Shown: positions 5,675 through 6,768 of the stretch, in pieces
Numbering within the stretch: the stretch's first letter is position 1
Layout: each line of letters opens with the position of its first letter
Source: Clostridiaceae bacterium UBA4839
GTDB lineage: Bacteria; Bacillota; Clostridia; Clostridiales; Caloramatoraceae
Reading direction: 5' to 3'
Length of the DNA stretch: 6,768 nucleotides
Assembly: GCA_002400085.1 (NCBI GenBank)
Contig: DHEX01000107.1
Coordinates: 7,960 to 14,727, forward strand
Made by a program: the position numbers and the translations under genes
The notes under the pieces: model-generated
The model's input: only the letters and a program-made list of their open reading frames with translations
Databases searched by the model: none
Told to the model about the DNA's origin: nothing

Positions 5675-5760
5675 GGGCGAATTTATCCGATGACTACTAT
5701 CTGTAATCCTCCGCTTAACGCGGAGAATAACAGATAGTACGCCCCTGGATCAATTCGCCC
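5675..5760. repeat. 86-bp imperfect palindrome after rsmA
   Basis: The arms pair end to end: GGGCGAATT/AATTCGCCC (5675-5683 with 5752-5760), ATCC/GGAT (5685-5688 with 5747-5750), an internal loop of 5-6 bases, TACTATCTGT/ACAGATAGTA (5695-5704 with 5730-5739), two more A-T pairs, and CTCCGC/GCGGAG (5709-5714 with 5720-5725) around the loop TTAAC. It starts eight bases after the rsmA stop. Only a weak TTTTT follows on the minus strand, at 5664-5668, so it may terminate transcription but is longer and more elaborate than an ordinary terminator. It could be a dispersed palindromic element or a structured RNA. Confidence 0.8.
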
Positions 5761-5768
5761 CATTATAA

Positions 5769-6617
5769 TTATTTCATATGGTTTTTTAAGGAATTAGATA
5801 AATCTGCGAACTCATCTATGCTCAATGTTTCACCACGCCTTGAAGAATCAATTTCTGCATCATTAAAAACTTCAACAAGCTCATCTATAGAAAGTCCAAA
5901 AGTTTTTAACACATTAAGAAGTGTTTTTCTTCTCATATTAAAAGAAGTTTTGATTAAAGTAAAAAATAATTTTTCATCATAGACCTCTGCTGCAGGCTTT
6001 TTCCTAATGCTCATTTTTATAACCTGAGAGTCTACCCTTGGCTGCGGAATAAAGCAGGACCTTGAAACATTAAATGCCTTTTTAACATTTGCATAATAGT
6101 TTGCAGTAATTGAAAGAGGCCCATATTCATGAGTGCTTGGATCTGCCATTATTCTTTGAGCTGCCTCTTTTTGCACCATAACTGTTATAGAGTTTACTCC
6201 CTTCCAAGATGTAAGTATCTTTGTAAGTATGGGAGTTGTTATGTAGTATGGAAGGTTTGCTACTACCATTATCTTTTTATCCCCATATTCCTTTACAGCT
6301 TCATTGAAGTTGAAGTTCAGCGCATCCATATGAACAATTTCTACATTGTTAAAATTTAAAAGAGTTTCTTTTAAAATCTTTACAAGCTCTTTATCTATTT
6401 CTACAGCACAAACTTTAAATGCTCTTTTTGCCATTTCCTGAGTAAGAGTTCCAATACCGGCACCTATTTCAATGACAAAGGTCTCATCATCAATTCCTGC
6501 TGTATCCATTATCTTATTTAGAGCAACTCCATCAGTTAAGAAATTTTGGCCAAGGTTTTTATTAAATTCAAAATTAAAATATTTTATAATATCCTTTGTT
6601 TTAGCTGCAAGGGTCAC
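5769..6617 (-). CDS. rsmA: 16S rRNA (A1518/A1519) dimethyltransferase
   Basis: RsmA (KsgA) uses S-adenosylmethionine to dimethylate two adjacent adenines in the helix-45 loop of 16S rRNA late in small-subunit assembly; it acts in the cytoplasm. In the 282-residue form, NLGQNFL (21-27) is the family's N-terminal signature. EIGAGIGTLT (50-59) is the SAM-binding motif, with E73 and D98 as further SAM contacts. NLPYY (121-125) is the catalytic motif IV that holds the target adenine, and FIPQPRVDSQV and FNMRRKTLLN mark the C-terminal part. The GTG at 6617 is preferred because AGGAG lies eight bases upstream. The in-frame ATG at 6653 would add 12 residues that overlap rnmV and do not resemble the family. 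The start is four bases after the rnmV stop, indicating one operon and translational coupling. Confidence 0.97.
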   Translation of the reverse strand: MTLAAKTKDIIKYFNFEFNKNLGQNFLTDGVALNKIMDTAGIDDETFVIEIGAGIGTLTQEMAKRAFKVCAVEIDKELVKILKETLLNFNNVEIVHMDALNFNFNEAVKEYGDKKIMVVANLPYYITTPILTKILTSWKGVNSITVMVQKEAAQRIMADPSTHEYGPLSITANYYANVKKAFNVSRSCFIPQPRVDSQVIKMSIRKKPAAEVYDEKLFFTLIKTSFNMRRKTLLNVLKTFGLSIDELVEVFNDAEIDSSRRGETLSIDEFADLSNSLKNHMK

Positions 6618-6621
6618 AAAA

Positions 6622-6768
6622 TCAGCTCCTTTGAATTGATTTAACAGCTTCATTAAACTCGTCTCTTGTTATTCCATAACGGTTTAGTCTATTTAAAAAC
6701 TGTTTGGCATTAGTATACCCAATCCCAAGTTTTCTCCCTGCTATATTTCTATTTAAACTTGCATCACT
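6622..6768 (-). CDS. rnmV: Ribonuclease M5, C-terminal end only
   Basis: RNase M5 cuts precursor 5S rRNA to its mature ends in Firmicutes. Only the last 48 codons are present, in frame from the window edge to TGA. The residues include AGRKLGIGYTNAKQFLNRLN and YGITRDEFNEAV, the typical C-terminal tail of RNase M5; the catalytic Toprim domain is outside the window. The rnmV-rsmA order is the usual Firmicute arrangement and supports the call. The Shine-Dalgarno of rsmA is embedded in its last codons. Confidence 0.93.
   Translation of the reverse strand, partial: SDASLNRNIAGRKLGIGYTNAKQFLNRLNRYGITRDEFNEAVKSIQRS
6626..6630 (-). promoter_or_regulatory. Ribosome binding site fixing the rsmA GTG start
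   Basis: AGGAG on the minus strand lies inside the last codons of rnmV, eight bases before the GTG at 6617. It argues for that start and against the ATG at 6653, which has no comparable site. Confidence 0.8.

Noticed and set aside
5675..5760. tRNA or other known RNA gene in the rsmA downstream gap
   Set aside because: It folds as one long hairpin, not a cloverleaf, and has no T-loop motif or CCA end.
6129..6359. Plus-strand 76-codon frame within rsmA
   Set aside because: Antisense shadow of a well-supported conserved gene; no recognisable product.
6618..6653. ATG at 6653 as the rsmA start
   Set aside because: It overlaps rnmV by 32 bases and lacks a Shine-Dalgarno, while GTG at 6617 has AGGAG at the right distance and gives a family-typical N-terminus.

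Overview
The window is a low-GC, AT-rich Firmicute segment, most like a Clostridium sensu stricto chromosome. Indications are the purine-rich Shine-Dalgarno sites, the use of GTG and TTG starts, the rnmV-rsmA gene order, and the 'GCCYG' version of Lgt. Every gene I can support lies on the minus strand, so transcription runs from high to low coordinates. The organism call is an inference from style and gene order, not from a database match.

Right to left. (1) 5769-6768: the 3' end of rnmV (RNase M5, 5S rRNA maturation) and rsmA (16S rRNA dimethyladenosine methyltransferase), four bases apart and translationally linked. (2) 5554-5768: a non-coding gap holding an 86-bp imperfect palindrome just after rsmA, then a promoter region with a sigma-A-like -10 overlapping a sigma-K-like motif. 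(3) 3967-5553: an unrecognised 528-residue acidic protein with distinct terminal domains and four exact-length 21-residue tandem repeats (63 bp each) in its linker; its stop codon sits in the loop of its own terminator. (4) 3855-2046: a probable three-gene operon (secreted or anchored protein, three-helix membrane protein, lgt) with a promoter inside a large inverted repeat and a 5' hairpin that buries the first Shine-Dalgarno sequence. (5) 1946-2045: three successive RNA stem-loops after lgt, the last an intrinsic terminator. (6) 1915-599: a GNAT acetyltransferase abutting a lipoprotein gene, closed by a bidirectional terminator. (7) 539-1: the 5' part of an unrecognised membrane-anchored protein that runs off the left edge.

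The genes fall into two themes. rnmV and rsmA act in ribosomal RNA processing and modification. The rest is largely envelope-directed: lgt attaches diacylglycerol to lipoprotein precursors, a predicted lipoprotein is encoded about 0.7 kb downstream, and three other products have membrane segments. The more unusual material is regulatory and structural: the 86-bp palindrome, the Shine-Dalgarno-sequestering hairpin, the three-hairpin RNA after lgt, and the repeat-containing protein with a possible late-sporulation promoter. I see no CRISPR array, tRNA, rRNA or transposase gene.
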